Positions 46,114 through 56,997 of a DNA stretch of 64,000 nt are shown piece after piece (within the stretch, counting starts at the first letter, position 1; every line of letters starts with the position of its first letter). Source of the stretch: Prochlorococcus marinus XMU1411 (GTDB taxonomy: Bacteria > Cyanobacteriota > Cyanobacteriia > PCC-6307 > Cyanobiaceae); contig NZ_JAAORI010000003.1 in NCBI RefSeq assembly GCF_017696075.1, positions 186,001 through 250,000 of the forward strand, given 5' to 3'. The translations under genes and the position numbers were made by a program. The notes beneath the pieces were generated by a model that saw only the letters and a program-made list of their open reading frames with translations, made no database searches and was not told the origin of the DNA.

Positions 46114-46584
46114 ATGTATATTCATTCTGCGAAATTTTCATGCAGCAAAAGTTACGAGGATTTTCCCTGTTCACATAGGCAATGGCGCCATGAAGGCCAC
46201 TGCAGATTTGTTCATGGATATTCGAGATCATTCACCTTTTGGTTCACTGCAAAAAAGTTAGACCTAAATGGTTTTGTTGTGGATTTTTCAAGCCTAAAGC
46301 CCCTAGAAAATAGACTAAAGGAGCAATTTGACCATACTTTTTTAGTAAATAAAGATGATCCTTTGTTGAATTACTGGGAAAAATTACATGAGTTAGATGC
46401 TTTAGATCTGAGAATTATGGATAATGTGGGAATGGAGTCCACTTCTGCATTGATTTGGAGATGGGCTAATGAATACTTGCAGGACAAGGATAAAGGCAGA
46501 ACATGTTGTTGGAAAACAGAATCAAAAGAAAATAAATCTAATAAAGCATGTTATGAGGAAATTCCTGAATGGTTCAAATTTTAG
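46114..46584 (+). CDS. 6-pyruvoyltetrahydropterin synthase (PTPS)-family protein
   Basis: 156 residues of T-fold PTPS/QueD type. The N-terminus YIHSAKFSCSKSYEDFPCSHRQWRHEGHCRFVHGYSRSFTFWF shows the family's Cys and His residues, and VDFSSLKPLENRLKEQFDHTFLVN is the conserved middle. Where most members have H-G-H for zinc, this one has H-G-Y, although there are additional His and Cys just before. It could be a QueD, a carboxytetrahydropterin or a pterin enzyme with a changed metal site. Start at ATG 46114 (a TTG precedes it). Confidence 0.83.
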   Translation: MYIHSAKFSCSKSYEDFPCSHRQWRHEGHCRFVHGYSRSFTFWFTAKKLDLNGFVVDFSSLKPLENRLKEQFDHTFLVNKDDPLLNYWEKLHELDALDLRIMDNVGMESTSALIWRWANEYLQDKDKGRTCCWKTESKENKSNKACYEEIPEWFKF

Positions 46585-46631
46585 ATTAAAGTTGTTAAAT
46601 TTTAAGTAATATAATTCTTTAATTTAGATCT

Positions 46632-49214
46632 TTAATCAACAATTAGCTCTCCATTAACCAGATAAATTTTAATCTCGTCTTTATTAAGGTAATAATTATT
46701 CAATATATTATTTGAAATTTTTGTCTCAATTTGTTTTTGAATAATTCTTTTTAAAGGCCTAGCACCATAGGCATGATCGAAACTATTCTCGACAAGTTGG
46801 TTAATTGCCTCATCTGTAATTTTTAATTTTAAGTTTTTTTTGTTAAGTCTTTTTTCTAAATTTTGAAGCTGGATTTTTGCAATTTCATTTATGTCATTTA
46901 ATTCTAAATTATTAAAAATAACTATTTCATCAAGTCGATTTAAAAACTCAGGCTTGAAAAATTTTTTAAGTTCATTATCTACAACCTTTTTAATTTCATT
47001 TGTATCTTCTTTTCTAACTGATAAATCATTTATTGATTGACTTCCTAAATTACTTGTGAGAACGATGATTGAATTTTTGAAATTGATGGTACGACCTTGA
47101 CCATCAGTAATGATTCCATCATCAAGAACCTGTAAAAGAATATCTAAGATATCTTTATGAGCTTTCTCTATTTCATCAAGAAGTATCAATGAATAAGGAT
47201 TTTTGCGTACAGCTTCAGTTAGTTGACCGCCTGATTCGAAACCTAAATATCCAGGAGGCGCACCTATGATTTTGCTAACTGAATGTTTTTCCATATATTC
47301 AGACATATCCAGTCTTGTCATTGAAGAATTTGAATCGAATATTACTTTTGCTACAACTTTACTAAGCTCTGTTTTTCCAACACCAGTTGGACCTAAAAAG
47401 AGAAAACTGGCTAATGGCTTGCTTGGATCATTTAGACCAGTCCTTGATCTCTTGATGGAATCTGCAACAGCTCTAATTGCACTATCTTGCCCAATAATTT
47501 TTTCTTGAAGGATCGATTCTAGGCTTAAAAGCTTATCTTTTTCTGACTGGTTTAAGTTCTGTACTGGAATCGTCGTCCATTTTGACACGACTTCTGCAAT
47601 ATCATCGAATGTTACCTCTTGCCTTAAAAGACTCGTTTCTCCTTTTTTGTGAGAATTAACCAAGGACTCACTTTTTTCTTTCAATTTTTTTTGTAAAGAA
47701 TTTAAAGTTCCAAATTCTAATTCTGCTGCTTTGTTGAGGTCAAAACTCCTTTTGGCTTGATCTATTTTTAATTGTATGGATTCAATTTCCTCTTTTATGG
47801 TGCTAATCTCATCAATTTCATCTTTTTCTTTTTTCCATTGAGCGCCTAATTCTGCCTGTCTATCTTTTAGTGATAAAAGTTCATTATTGATTTTTTTTAA
47901 TCTTTCTATAGAAAAATCATCTGTTTCTCTCTTTAAAGAGAATTTTTCCATCTCAAACTGTAAAACTTTTCGATCTATTTCATCAATTTCTTCAGGTTTG
48001 GAAGTTATGATCATATTTAATCTTGAGGCTGCCTCATCGATTAGATCTATTGCTTTGTCAGGAAGAAATCTGTCGTTAATATATCTTTCGCTAAGAGTGG
48101 CAGCTGCAACTAAAGCATTATCAGAAATTCTTACACTATGATGAACTTCGTATCTTTCTCTCAATCCTCTTAAAATTGATACAGTATCATCTATTGAAGG
48201 TGCAACAATTTTTATTTTCTGAAATCTTCGTTCTAGAGCAGGATCTTTTTCTATATTTTGTTTATGTTCACTAATAGTCGTAGCACCAATACATCTAAGT
48301 TCTCCTCTCGCAAGCATTGGTTTTAATAGGTTACTTGCATCTAAAGAACCTCCACTGGCACCCGCACCAACTACTGTATGAATTTCATCAATAAATAGAA
48401 TGATCTTACCGTCTGATTCCTTTACTTTCTTTAGGACATTTTTTATTCTTTCTTCAAATTCTCCACGATATTTTGCCCCAGCTAAAAGTGAACCCATATC
48501 TAATGAAATTAGTTGCCTATTTTGTAGTGCAGAAGGTACATCGCCATTAATAATTCTTTGAGCCAACCCTTCCACTATGGCTGTTTTACCAACCCCAGGT
48601 TCTCCAATAAGAACAGGATTATTTTTTGTTCTTCTACTCAATATTTGAATTGTTCTTCTAATTTCTTCATCTCTACCAATAACTGGATCTAAGATTCCAT
48701 CCCTTGCTGATTGAGTTAGATCAATACCATATTTATCTAAAGAATCATTTAAATTATCAAAGTCATTTTTTGTTGATGGATCTGACTTCATTTTCTTTAT
48801 TGTTTCAAGGAATTCTGGAATACTTTTGTGATTTAAAATTTGAAATCTGTATTTAACATCATAAGCGAAACCGTAAATTAAGTGTTCTGTTGATATCACT
48901 ACATCATCTAAAGTATTTTTAATATCATTTGCTTTTGAAAATATCTCATAAAGAGTATTACCAATATATAAATTATCTTGTTTATTTTTCATTTTTGACT
49001 TCGAATTTAATGAAGACATAATTTTTTTCTCAATTTTTTTGATATTTACATTATTTTCTTTTAAGATCTTTTTTGTAAGGTTGTCTTTTTTTATAAGAGC
49101 TAATAATAAATTGTCAGAATCTACGTCTTGTTGATAATTTCTATAAGCAATTTCTTTGCCAAAAAGAAAACAGTCCCAAGCAGAATTTGAGAATTCGCTG
49201 GGGACTATTTTCAT
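46632..49214 (-). CDS. clpB: AAA+ disaggregase ClpB
   Basis: An Hsp100 chaperone that works with DnaK to pull apart aggregates. The Clp N-domain spans ~1-130. The first AAA module has Walker [18 protein letters not shown] near 203 and [13 protein letters not shown]. The coiled-coil middle domain at ~390-520 identifies ClpB rather than ClpC/ClpA. The second AAA module has [16 protein letters not shown] near 605, [12 protein letters not shown], and the [11 protein letters not shown] sensor 2. I see no ClpP-binding tripeptide loop. Start at ATG 49214 (a TTG directly precedes it). 860 residues, normal length. Confidence 0.95.
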   Translation of the reverse strand: MKIVPSEFSNSAWDCFLFGKEIAYRNYQQDVDSDNLLLALIKKDNLTKKILKENNVNIKKIEKKIMSSLNSKSKMKNKQDNLYIGNTLYEIFSKANDIKNTLDDVVISTEHLIYGFAYDVKYRFQILNHKSIPEFLETIKKMKSDPSTKNDFDNLNDSLDKYGIDLTQSARDGILDPVIGRDEEIRRTIQILSRRTKNNPVLIGEPGVGKTAIVEGLAQRIINGDVPSALQNRQLISLDMGSLLAGAKYRGEFEERIKNVLKKVKESDGKIILFIDEIHTVVGAGASGGSLDASNLLKPMLARGELRCIGATTISEHKQNIEKDPALERRFQKIKIVAPSIDDTVSILRGLRERYEVHHSVRISDNALVAAATLSERYINDRFLPDKAIDLIDEAASRLNMIITSKPEEIDEIDRKVLQFEMEKFSLKRETDDFSIERLKKINNELLSLKDRQAELGAQWKKEKDEIDEISTIKEEIESIQLKIDQAKRSFDLNKAAELEFGTLNSLQKKLKEKSESLVNSHKKGETSLLRQEVTFDDIAEVVSKWTTIPVQNLNQSEKDKLLSLESILQEKIIGQDSAIRAVADSIKRSRTGLNDPSKPLASFLFLGPTGVGKTELSKVVAKVIFDSNSSMTRLDMSEYMEKHSVSKIIGAPPGYLGFESGGQLTEAVRKNPYSLILLDEIEKAHKDILDILLQVLDDGIITDGQGRTINFKNSIIVLTSNLGSQSINDLSVRKEDTNEIKKVVDNELKKFFKPEFLNRLDEIVIFNNLELNDINEIAKIQLQNLEKRLNKKNLKLKITDEAINQLVENSFDHAYGARPLKRIIQKQIETKISNNILNNYYLNKDEIKIYLVNGELIVD

Positions 49215-49277
49215 CAATCAAAATATAATTATGACTGTAATAAGTATTAAATAAAAAGAACTTAAATTTATAAAGAA

Positions 49278-49628
49278 TTATTCAACGACAACTTTACCTA
49301 CCATTCCAGCACCTCTGTGGGGCTCGCAATAGTAATCATAAGTTCCAGCTGTATCAAATGTTTCTTCCCAAGACTCTCCTGGAGCAAAAGCTAAATCTGC
49401 ATGACTAAGTTCCTCATGTCCATCGAAAACAGCATTGTGAGGAGCAAGTTTGTTATTGACGAATTTAACTGTATCACCAGCACTAATGGTTACTGTGCTT
49501 GGTTCAAATGCAAGCATTCCAGCATCAGTACCAAGTTTTACTTCAACAGTCTTAGCTGAAACAGATGAAATACCTAGACCTAGAGTTAAAACTATTGCGA
49601 ATAACCCTGCAAAGATTGAACGTAACAT
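49278..49628 (-). CDS. petE: Plastocyanin
   Basis: Copper protein carrying electrons from cytochrome b6f to photosystem I in the thylakoid lumen. A signal peptide ([20 protein letters not shown]) is cut after about residue 25, leaving [14 protein letters not shown]. The four copper ligands are visible: His in APHNAVFDG, then Cys, His and Met in [17 protein letters not shown]. 116 residues in total. It is a monocistronic gene with spacers on both sides. It replaces cytochrome c6 as the main donor in these cyanobacteria. Confidence 0.98.
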   Translation of the reverse strand: MLRSIFAGLFAIVLTLGLGISSVSAKTVEVKLGTDAGMLAFEPSTVTISAGDTVKFVNNKLAPHNAVFDGHEELSHADLAFAPGESWEETFDTAGTYDYYCEPHRGAGMVGKVVVE

Positions 49629-49687
49629 AATTAAAATTTACTTATATATACATATTACAAGGCTTTGGGAACCTAACCGTGAGAATT

Positions 49688-50671
49688 TTAATTGTTATTA
49701 CAGCTTGGTAACTTAGATAACCTTAAAATATCGTTCAGTGACTTGGCATAACTTGTAAGTTTGAAAGTCTCAGGATTCGTGATGGGGACATGATTGAAGT
49801 CATATTTTTTGATACTGAAGCTATCCCAAGGTGTGGTTTGGATAGGAAGAATTCTTAATAATAATTTTAGAATTTTTTTTGTAAGAGGTATCGCAAAATA
49901 TCTCCTCATATTATTTCTTTTTAAAAGTGTAATTATGGCCTGATCAATTGAAATAAATTTCTGACCTAATACAAATTTTCTAAAGCCTTTGTATGTTTCT
50001 TCTCTATGATTTTTAATTAGAAAACCGCAAATTTGAGCAATATCATTTGCGTGTATAAAGTGAAATTTAGAATCGAGTTTTAAAAATCTTGCTAACCAAA
50101 GCCATTTCCCAATTTCTTGCAATCCACTAGTTAAATAACTCACAGGATATTTACTTTTTTTGCCAAGAGTTCCTCCGAAAACCAAGGTAGGGAAAACAGC
50201 GAATGTTTTTTCTGCATATACGCTTTCTCTCAGTTTCTGGAAACATTCATATTTTGTTTGTATGTACTCTGTTCCATAAATTAATGATTCCCTCATTAAT
50301 TCTGTTTGTGTGTCAAGAATGCTAGCTGTTGAAAAATAAATAATCTTTTCTAACTTTTCAATATCAAGCATTTCAAGTAATTCTTCAAAAGCTTTGATAT
50401 TTACTTCATACGCTCTTCTTGGATCCCCCCAAGCTGTAGCAGTATGTATTAGGTAATTAATTTGACTAATTTCCTTTTTATATTTATGTGATTCCCTGAT
50501 ATCGCACACCATTAACTTGACTTTTTTATTTTCTTGAATTGGAATTGGTAACTTACTTTTATCTCGCACCATGAGATAAAGCCTGAATTTTGTGTTTTTT
50601 AAAAACCAATCTACTAAATATTGGCCAACACATCCATTAGCACCTGTAATTAATAAGTTTTTATATGTCAA
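49688..50671 (-). CDS. NAD-dependent epimerase/dehydratase family protein
   Basis: 327 residues, extended SDR type. The cofactor motif is NLLITGANGCVGQYLVDWFL (GxxGxxG at residues ~10-15). DIRES, then the catalytic Tyr and Lys in YGTEYIQTKYECF, and HANDIAQICGFLI are present. It resembles NAD-binding reductases of lipid, sugar or flavonoid-type metabolism without further clue. It lies 8 bp after hemE on the minus strand, so it is co-transcribed, but a role in heme synthesis is not indicated by sequence. Confidence 0.83.
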   Translation of the reverse strand: MTYKNLLITGANGCVGQYLVDWFLKNTKFRLYLMVRDKSKLPIPIQENKKVKLMVCDIRESHKYKKEISQINYLIHTATAWGDPRRAYEVNIKAFEELLEMLDIEKLEKIIYFSTASILDTQTELMRESLIYGTEYIQTKYECFQKLRESVYAEKTFAVFPTLVFGGTLGKKSKYPVSYLTSGLQEIGKWLWLARFLKLDSKFHFIHANDIAQICGFLIKNHREETYKGFRKFVLGQKFISIDQAIITLLKRNNMRRYFAIPLTKKILKLLLRILPIQTTPWDSFSIKKYDFNHVPITNPETFKLTSYAKSLNDILRLSKLPSCNNN

Positions 50672-50679
50672 GTTTTTAA

Positions 50680-51720
50680 CTAGTAAGTGAGTTTTTTCCC
50701 ATGTTCAAAAAATGTTTGAGCATTTTCTTCTGGAGTCCCAGGTAAAATCCCATGACCTAAATTAAGAATATACTTCCGGTCTTTAATTTTATTAAAAGTA
50801 TTATCTATCCTTTCTTTAATTGATTCTTTGTTCCCGAATAAAATACCAGGGTCAATATTGCCTTGAATTCCTATCCCACTAGGGATTCTTTTACAAGCCT
50901 CTTCAATGTCTACTGTCCAGTCTAATGAAATTATATCTACGCCTGTTTTTGCCATTCTTTCTATTACGCCAGCACTTCCTGAAATGTAAAGAATTACTGG
51001 TGTTTCAGGGTATTCCGCTTTTACAATGTCAACAACTTTTTTTTGATATGGTCCAGCAAAGATATCATAATCTTGTGGGCTTAGTTGGCCTGCCCATGAA
51101 TCAAAAATTTGTACTACTTGCGCTCCAGATTTTATTTGATATTTAAGATATTCACCAATAGATTTTGCAAAATGATCAAGGAGTTTATGAAGTAAATCTG
51201 GTTCTTTAAAAGCCATTGATTTGATTAAAGAATAATTTTTACTGCTTTTACCTTCAACGACATATGCAGCGAGAGTCCAAGGTGCGCCAACAAAACCTAA
51301 AACCGTTGCCTCATTATTCACATCTTTTTTTAGTGAAGAAAGCACTTGCCCAACAAAACTTAAACTCTCACTTGGATTTAATTCTTTTAAATTCTCTATC
51401 TGGCTAAGAGTTCTTATTGGGTCCTCAATTATTGGACCTTTACTTTCTATTATTTCAAAATTTATTCCCATCCCTGGAAGAGGTGTGAGAATATCTGAAA
51501 AAAGGATCACACCATCTGGTTTGAAAGCATGAAAAGGCTGCATTGAAATCTCATATGATAGTTCTGGATTTTCAGACCTTTCTCTAAAACTAGGGTAACG
51601 CTCCCTTAAATCTCTATAGATTTTCATATATCTTCCTGCTTGCCTCATCATCCATACTGGCGGTCTATTAACTTTTTTACCTAATGCGGCAGAAAGTAGT
51701 AGCGGTAAATTTTCACCCAT
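50680..51720 (-). CDS. hemE: Uroporphyrinogen decarboxylase
   Basis: Converts uroporphyrinogen III to coproporphyrinogen III in the shared heme/chlorophyll pathway. Signature motifs are [14 protein letters not shown] (with the active-site Arg and Asp neighbours), [30 protein letters not shown] and the late [13 protein letters not shown]. 346 residues, normal length. It leads a two-gene unit with the epimerase. The window thus contains three tetrapyrrole points: hemE, hemH and por/chl. Confidence 0.97.
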   Translation of the reverse strand: MGENLPLLLSAALGKKVNRPPVWMMRQAGRYMKIYRDLRERYPSFRERSENPELSYEISMQPFHAFKPDGVILFSDILTPLPGMGINFEIIESKGPIIEDPIRTLSQIENLKELNPSESLSFVGQVLSSLKKDVNNEATVLGFVGAPWTLAAYVVEGKSSKNYSLIKSMAFKEPDLLHKLLDHFAKSIGEYLKYQIKSGAQVVQIFDSWAGQLSPQDYDIFAGPYQKKVVDIVKAEYPETPVILYISGSAGVIERMAKTGVDIISLDWTVDIEEACKRIPSGIGIQGNIDPGILFGNKESIKERIDNTFNKIKDRKYILNLGHGILPGTPEENAQTFFEHGKKLTY

Positions 51721-51845
51721 TTTTCAATAAGATATGTTTTTTTAAAAAAAAATTTTAAAATTCCAACTTAGAAATCTTACAATGCAAAGGATATCAAAAG
51801 CGTTATATGAACATTTATATGAAGTACTAAGTTAGATAAGCATTA

Positions 51846-54110
51846 TTATTTTTCTGATTGATGTTTGAAGATACTTACGCTTAATGGGGGCAAAGCAAGT
51901 TCTAGAGCATTTTGATAATCATGAATATTGTAATTTATAGTTTCTTTACCTCCCATATTTCCTTTATTACTCCCCCCATATCTAGATCCATCTGAATTAA
52001 ATATCTCCTTGTAGAATCCTTCTACTGGAACGCCTACTTTATATGAACCATGGGTATTAGGAGTAAAGTTGGCAACAACAACAAGCCATTCATTGGAATC
52101 GTTTTCTCTTCTCATAAAACTTATTACCGAATTAGATTTGTCATTACAATCAATCCATTGGAATCCATAAGGATCAAAGTCGTTTTTCCATAACGCAGGT
52201 TCATTTTTATAAAGTGCGTTTAGGTCATCAATCAAGTTTCTGATACCTTTATGAGGCTCAAATTCCAGTAATTCCCATTGCAGATCATCCCAAACATTCC
52301 ATTCTTGTCTTTGTCCAAATTCCATTCCCATAAATATCGTTTTTTTACCAGGGTGGGTCCACATATAAGTTAGTAAAGCTCGAGTATTTGCATATTTCTT
52401 CCAGTCATCGCCAGGCATTTTATGCAAAAGATGACTTTTTCCATGTACAACCTCATCATGACTAAGAGCAAGCATAAAGTTCTCTGTATAGTTATAGGTT
52501 ATAGAGAAAGTTACACTGTTTTGATGGAATTGCCTAAACCAAGGATCTATCTCAAAATAATCGAGCATATCGTGCATCCATCCCATATTCCATTTCAAAT
52601 TAAACCCCAACCCTCCCATGTCAGTTGGTTTGGTTACCATTGGCCAAGTTGTTGATTCTTCAGCGATAGAAAGTGCACCTGGGAAATGTTGGAAGAGTAC
52701 ATGATTAGCCTGTTGAAGAAATTTAACGGCTTCTATATTTTCATTACCACCATTTTCATTGGGTATCCATTCTCCATCTGGGCGAAGATAATCTCTGTAA
52801 AGCATTGAGGCTACAGCATCTACTCTTATGCCATCAATATGAAACTCTTCAAACCAATAAACGAGATTAGCTACTAAGAAATTTCTTACTTCGTTTCTGC
52901 TGTAATTAAATATTAGAGTTCCCCATTCTTTGTGTTCACCTATTCGTGAATCTCCATGTTCGTAAAGATGACATCCATCAAAAAATGCTAAACCATGCTT
53001 ATCTTTTGGGAAATGACCAGGCACCCAATCCAGAATTACACCTATGCCCTCTTCATGACATTTATTAACAAACTCTCTAAATTCATTTGGGGTGCCAAAT
53101 CTACTTGTTGGTGCATACCAGCCTGTAACCTGGTATCCCCATGAACCATCGAAAGGATGTTCAGATATTGGCATTAGTTCAATATGAGTGAATCCTCTCT
53201 CTTTTACATAAGGTATAAGTTTTTTGGTTAATTCTGGATAAGTTAATAATCTTGAACCAGGTTTTAAATCGGCTGCAGGCACTGGGTCTCTTGGTTCACC
53301 ATTGTCTTCAAGATATTTATTATCTGTTGATTCATGGAGCCAACTTCCTAAATGCATTTCATAAACTGAAATTGGCTTGTTAATTTGACTAGAAGAATCT
53401 CTATTTGAAATCCATGAACTATCATTCCAATTAAAGTTGTTCAATTTTGAAACTATTGAACCATTCTGAGGTCTGATTTCATGAAGGAAACCATATGGAT
53501 CAGCTTTCTCATAAATATGACCTTGTTGTGTTCTTATTTCATATTTATATGTGTCTCCTTCTTTCATTGTTGGCATGAATAGTTCCCAAATTCCCCCTAA
53601 TCTTTTTTGCATTGGATGATGTCTTCCATCCCAAGAATTTATATCTCCAATTATCGAGATTGATTTTGCATTTGGAGCCCAAATACAAAACATGACTCCT
53701 TTTTGATTCTTTTCTTCAATGAGATGTGCTCCCATTTTTTCCCAAATATGATGATGATTACCTTCTGCAAAAAGATGCCTATCTACTTCTCCCATCCACT
53801 CTTCTTTATATGACCAAGGGTCATGTTGTGTATGTGTGATACCTCCTCGTGAAATAGTTATTTCGTAATTAGAATTTGGATTTTCAGGCAGGATTGCTTC
53901 AAAAAGCCATTTATGATTAATGCTTTCTGCTTTGTAGGTTTTATTTTTAAAATTTATTTTAACTTCGTCTGCTTCAGGCATCCATATCCTTACTACCCAT
54001 TGCTCTTCATAAAAATGAGGACCTAATATTTTTAATGGATTATCATTGCAACAATTTTCTAGGTTGATCGCTTCTGATTTAATCCAGTCTGCTTGAATTG
54101 TCTCGATCAT
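51846..54110 (-). CDS. glgB: 1,4-alpha-glucan branching enzyme
   Basis: Adds alpha-1,6 branches to glycogen. 754 residues: an N-terminal extension and N1 domain, a CBM48 domain ([30 protein letters not shown]), and the GH13 catalytic barrel. The nucleophile Asp is near residue 431 ([15 protein letters not shown]), the acid Glu in AEESTTWP, and the [10 protein letters not shown] motif follows. A C-terminal beta-sandwich ends the protein. Glycogen is the overnight carbon store. It is single, with 125 bp before hemE, and 59 bp after the CocE-type hydrolase. Confidence 0.97.
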   Translation of the reverse strand: MIETIQADWIKSEAINLENCCNDNPLKILGPHFYEEQWVVRIWMPEADEVKINFKNKTYKAESINHKWLFEAILPENPNSNYEITISRGGITHTQHDPWSYKEEWMGEVDRHLFAEGNHHHIWEKMGAHLIEEKNQKGVMFCIWAPNAKSISIIGDINSWDGRHHPMQKRLGGIWELFMPTMKEGDTYKYEIRTQQGHIYEKADPYGFLHEIRPQNGSIVSKLNNFNWNDSSWISNRDSSSQINKPISVYEMHLGSWLHESTDNKYLEDNGEPRDPVPAADLKPGSRLLTYPELTKKLIPYVKERGFTHIELMPISEHPFDGSWGYQVTGWYAPTSRFGTPNEFREFVNKCHEEGIGVILDWVPGHFPKDKHGLAFFDGCHLYEHGDSRIGEHKEWGTLIFNYSRNEVRNFLVANLVYWFEEFHIDGIRVDAVASMLYRDYLRPDGEWIPNENGGNENIEAVKFLQQANHVLFQHFPGALSIAEESTTWPMVTKPTDMGGLGFNLKWNMGWMHDMLDYFEIDPWFRQFHQNSVTFSITYNYTENFMLALSHDEVVHGKSHLLHKMPGDDWKKYANTRALLTYMWTHPGKKTIFMGMEFGQRQEWNVWDDLQWELLEFEPHKGIRNLIDDLNALYKNEPALWKNDFDPYGFQWIDCNDKSNSVISFMRRENDSNEWLVVVANFTPNTHGSYKVGVPVEGFYKEIFNSDGSRYGGSNKGNMGGKETINYNIHDYQNALELALPPLSVSIFKHQSEK

Positions 54111-54169
54111 GACTGGTAGATGTTAAGGATTAATAATATCAAAAGATTAACCAAAAAAATAATTATTTA

Positions 54170-55744
54170 TTAAAAAAAAGGGGTCATTTTCATAAATGTT
54201 TTATTAAGGCTAAAACTTAGAGTAATAATTCTATGATTTGCTGAAGGTGCCCCAATATGGCCTTCCCCAAATCCAGGATTAACTCCAATAGCGGGATAAG
54301 CTGCTGGAGATATAGATAATCGAAGCTTGCTACCTTTTGTCAAACAAATATTTGTTGGCTGCATTGTTATTTGATAGATGCATTCTTCACTTATTTTGGA
54401 GTTTTTAACCCTTAAGAATCCAGTCGAAAATTGATTCACCTCCTCATCACCTTCTTCAACTAGAGATAAAGCGAGGCAGATATCGAAATTAGGCTGATCA
54501 CTTTTTACTGGGATTTCTAATTTGGGAACTCCTTTTAAGTATTGATCTTCTTTAAAAGAATTGGTTTGGAAAACACCTACATCAAGTCGTTTATCAATAA
54601 TATTTCTATTAAACTTTCCCGGATTTTGACCTAAATGACCACCGTCAGATGGAGTAGGTCTCCATGGGTCATTAACAATTGTGAACCATCCTGATCCTTT
54701 TGAATTTATTGTCAGACTTCCATCTTCGACATTTACATTTGCTGTGCCATCACTTTTGAGCCCAAAAATAAATTCAGGGTAAAATTTATTATCTAATTCT
54801 TCCCATTTATTTAATGAAATATTCCATATTTTTTTCTCACTTTTTGTAGTCTTACAATTAAAATTTTCATCTGATTTTAAATGTTTATCAAAGAATTTTA
54901 ATAAAGATTCTTGCGATTCTTCCCACCAATTTAGATGTGTCGCATTCCCAATAATCATCTCTGGACTGCCACCGGCTTCTTTAGATTTTTTATAAAGATC
55001 AAAAGCACCTTTTAAATGTGGATCCCAAAGCCCCCCAATAATTAACATGGGTTGTTTAATCCATGTTGAAATTGGCTTAAATTCTTCAAAGGGGCTACCA
55101 TTATTTAAATTTTTAAGCCATTCCAAAACAAAGCTATTAGGGTCATATTTTTTTAAAATATTAATTCCTTCCCTTAAATAACTATCATTTTCTAAGGCTA
55201 ATCTGATCATTTCCCACTCAAACAATTTATTTTCTCTTTTCATTTTTAGTGCTGCGATTTGAAGTCCCCATGTAATATTGTTGTGCCACCAATATGCTCC
55301 ACCATCCGCGCACCAATGATCCTTAATATTCATCCCAGTCATTGCTGGAGATAAACAATCGGGGGGCTTTGAATTTAATTCACTAGTTAGTTGAGTAAAT
55401 CCTTGATATGAAAAACCATATAAGCCAAGTTTGCCATTACATTCTTTTAGAGACCTTACCCATTTATGTGTTTCAGAAGTATCGCTAGCTTCTTGAGAAA
55501 AACCATTAAAAACCCCTTCAGAAGAACCCATACCTCTGACATCTTGAATTATTACCATATATCCTTGGGAAGCCCACCATTCAGGATGAGCATAGGTAAT
55601 TGTTGAAGCTATCTCCCTGCCATAAGGTTGTCTCATTAATAATGCAGGCCATGGCCCATTACCATTAGGTAACCAAATTCTTGATATAAGTCTTATCCCA
55701 TCTCTAAGTACTAGAGACTTATCAAACCATCTTGAACCAGACAT
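54170..55744 (-). CDS. CocE/NonD-type (S15) alpha/beta hydrolase
   Basis: 524 residues. N-terminal hydrolase fold: PWPALLMRQPYGREIAS, VIIQDVRGMGSSEG, and the nucleophile elbow LYGFSYQGFTQ. A catalytic His region lies near ATHLNWWEE. The C-terminal jelly-roll domain (from ~310) is the X-Pro dipeptidyl-peptidase C-domain type with GSKLRLSISPAAYPAI. Family members hydrolyse esters (cocaine esterase, cephalosporin acylases) or Xaa-Pro peptides; the substrate here is open. There is no signal peptide. Followed by glgB on the same strand. Confidence 0.88.
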   Translation of the reverse strand: MSGSRWFDKSLVLRDGIRLISRIWLPNGNGPWPALLMRQPYGREIASTITYAHPEWWASQGYMVIIQDVRGMGSSEGVFNGFSQEASDTSETHKWVRSLKECNGKLGLYGFSYQGFTQLTSELNSKPPDCLSPAMTGMNIKDHWCADGGAYWWHNNITWGLQIAALKMKRENKLFEWEMIRLALENDSYLREGINILKKYDPNSFVLEWLKNLNNGSPFEEFKPISTWIKQPMLIIGGLWDPHLKGAFDLYKKSKEAGGSPEMIIGNATHLNWWEESQESLLKFFDKHLKSDENFNCKTTKSEKKIWNISLNKWEELDNKFYPEFIFGLKSDGTANVNVEDGSLTINSKGSGWFTIVNDPWRPTPSDGGHLGQNPGKFNRNIIDKRLDVGVFQTNSFKEDQYLKGVPKLEIPVKSDQPNFDICLALSLVEEGDEEVNQFSTGFLRVKNSKISEECIYQITMQPTNICLTKGSKLRLSISPAAYPAIGVNPGFGEGHIGAPSANHRIITLSFSLNKTFMKMTPFF

Positions 55745-55751
55745 TTAGGCT

Positions 55752-56018
55752 TTAGATAATGTCCGGACAATGCAGTCCAATGACGTAAATTGAAAAGATC
55801 TCTGCGTTAACAGGAGTTAACTTTTGTTTGTTTGATATATATTCTATAGCTTTATCTGAACTAGCTGAAATACCTTTTGAATTAAACTCTCTTAACTTAT
55901 TACATAAATTTCTAGCTTCATTTGGATTCTTTTTTACACTTTCTAACAAGTTAGATTGACTAAAAACAGGATACAAAGAGTTGAAAAACAAAAATAACAA
56001 AAATAATAAAGGTTTCAT
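55752..56018 (-). CDS. Small secreted protein of unknown function
   Basis: 88 residues with a signal peptide: MKPLLFLLFLFFNSLYPVFS, likely cut after residue ~20. The mature ~68 residues are helical and polar (ARNLCNKLREFNSKGISASSDKAIEYI) with two Cys (Cys39 and a late Cys in GLHCPDII) that may form a disulfide in the periplasm or lumen. I recognise no family. It lies 7 bp upstream of the hydrolase gene, so the two share a transcript. Confidence 0.65.
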   Translation of the reverse strand: MKPLLFLLFLFFNSLYPVFSQSNLLESVKKNPNEARNLCNKLREFNSKGISASSDKAIEYISNKQKLTPVNAEIFSIYVIGLHCPDII

Positions 56019-56070
56019 TATTACTAACTTTTTTTAAATTCTACATTAAAAAATTTTTTTATCCAAGATT

Positions 56071-56478
56071 TCAAATAGATTTGTAGATTTGACCAGCTTT
56101 TTTAATCCATTCTTTTAAGAGAGTAAAAGTTGTGCCTGTCTCGGTTTTTATTCTAAGAGTTCTTTCTAATCTGCCAATTTTGCGTTCTAATTCGTAAGGA
56201 GTAGAAAGTGCTAATGATTTAACAGAAGATATACCGCAATGTAAAAGTAAATATGCTTTCGGTGGAGCAATTCCAATTTCTTTTTGAAAAATAGCTATAG
56301 CCCTAATTTTCTTTAGATTATTCAACGTACATAGCGAAGATTTTCTTAGAATCTCATTTATGTCAAGGTCAGAAAGATTACTTAGTTTTTCAAAGTCAGT
56401 TAGATTATTTTGAATAAAAAAAGATTTTTCATGTCTAAAGTTATTTGGTAAAAAATCTAAAAAGGTTTTGATTTCCAT
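56071..56478 (-). CDS. Helix-hairpin-helix-like protein (DUF4332 type)
   Basis: 135 residues of all-helical pattern: NLTDFEKLSNLSDLDINEILRKSSLCTLNNLKKIRAIA, then APPKAYLLLHCGISSVKSLALSTPYELERKIGRLERTL. The two repeats of 'LLxxGI.SVxxLA..sPxeL' resemble the DUF4332 and helix-hairpin-helix fold that binds DNA or proteins. There is no signal or membrane span. It lies 11 bp after ycf51. The function is unknown. Confidence 0.72.
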   Translation of the reverse strand: MEIKTFLDFLPNNFRHEKSFFIQNNLTDFEKLSNLSDLDINEILRKSSLCTLNNLKKIRAIAIFQKEIGIAPPKAYLLLHCGISSVKSLALSTPYELERKIGRLERTLRIKTETGTTFTLLKEWIKKAGQIYKSI

Positions 56479-56489
56479 TATTTTACAAA

Positions 56490-56933
56490 CTAATTCATCT
56501 TGACATTCTTCTGAACCTCTCCTATAACTAATGGCTTGCTTACACCATCTGAAATTTTTTCAAGTTTCCTTATCTTTATTTTTACATTCGCACCAGATCT
56601 GCTACCTTTCCTTAAGTTTTCCGATAATTGTTTTAGAGTTGGTTCAATAGACTCTTCTGGGAAATCATTATCTGCTTTAGCAATAATCAAATCGAAACCA
56701 TTGTCATAAACAATTGGAACATATTTTGCATCTTCTATTATTACTTTTTCAGTATAACTTTGTATAAATGCCCAACTGCTTAAAGAAAGTAATAATGAGA
56801 AAATGGTTGCTCCTATTATTCGAAATTTAAAGCCAAAATTAAATATAAAAGCTGCTATGGTGCAAATAAAAAGAAATACTCCAAAGAATCCAAAAATTTT
56901 GGGTGTGTTCTCTAATAGTTCAAAAAAAGACAT
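56490..56933 (-). CDS. ycf51: Ycf51 (DUF2518) membrane protein
   Basis: 147 residues. Two membrane helices near the N-terminus (IFGFFGVFLFICTIAAFIFNFGF and IIGATIFSLLLSLSSWAFI) are followed by a soluble domain with YVPIVYDNGFDLIIAKADNDFPEESIEPTLKQL, the Ycf51/DUF2518 pattern found in cyanobacteria and red-algal plastids. No function has been demonstrated. It is the first gene of the minus-strand ycf51-DUF4332 pair and is divergent from the large TamB gene (64 bp). Confidence 0.87.
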   Translation of the reverse strand: MSFFELLENTPKIFGFFGVFLFICTIAAFIFNFGFKFRIIGATIFSLLLSLSSWAFIQSYTEKVIIEDAKYVPIVYDNGFDLIIAKADNDFPEESIEPTLKQLSENLRKGSRSGANVKIKIRKLEKISDGVSKPLVIGEVQKNVKMN

Positions 56934-56997
56934 TTAGTGGCTTTGACCTGATTAATTTCTTATATTTTGTAAGCCTACTCTATTTTCGGGCTCTAAC

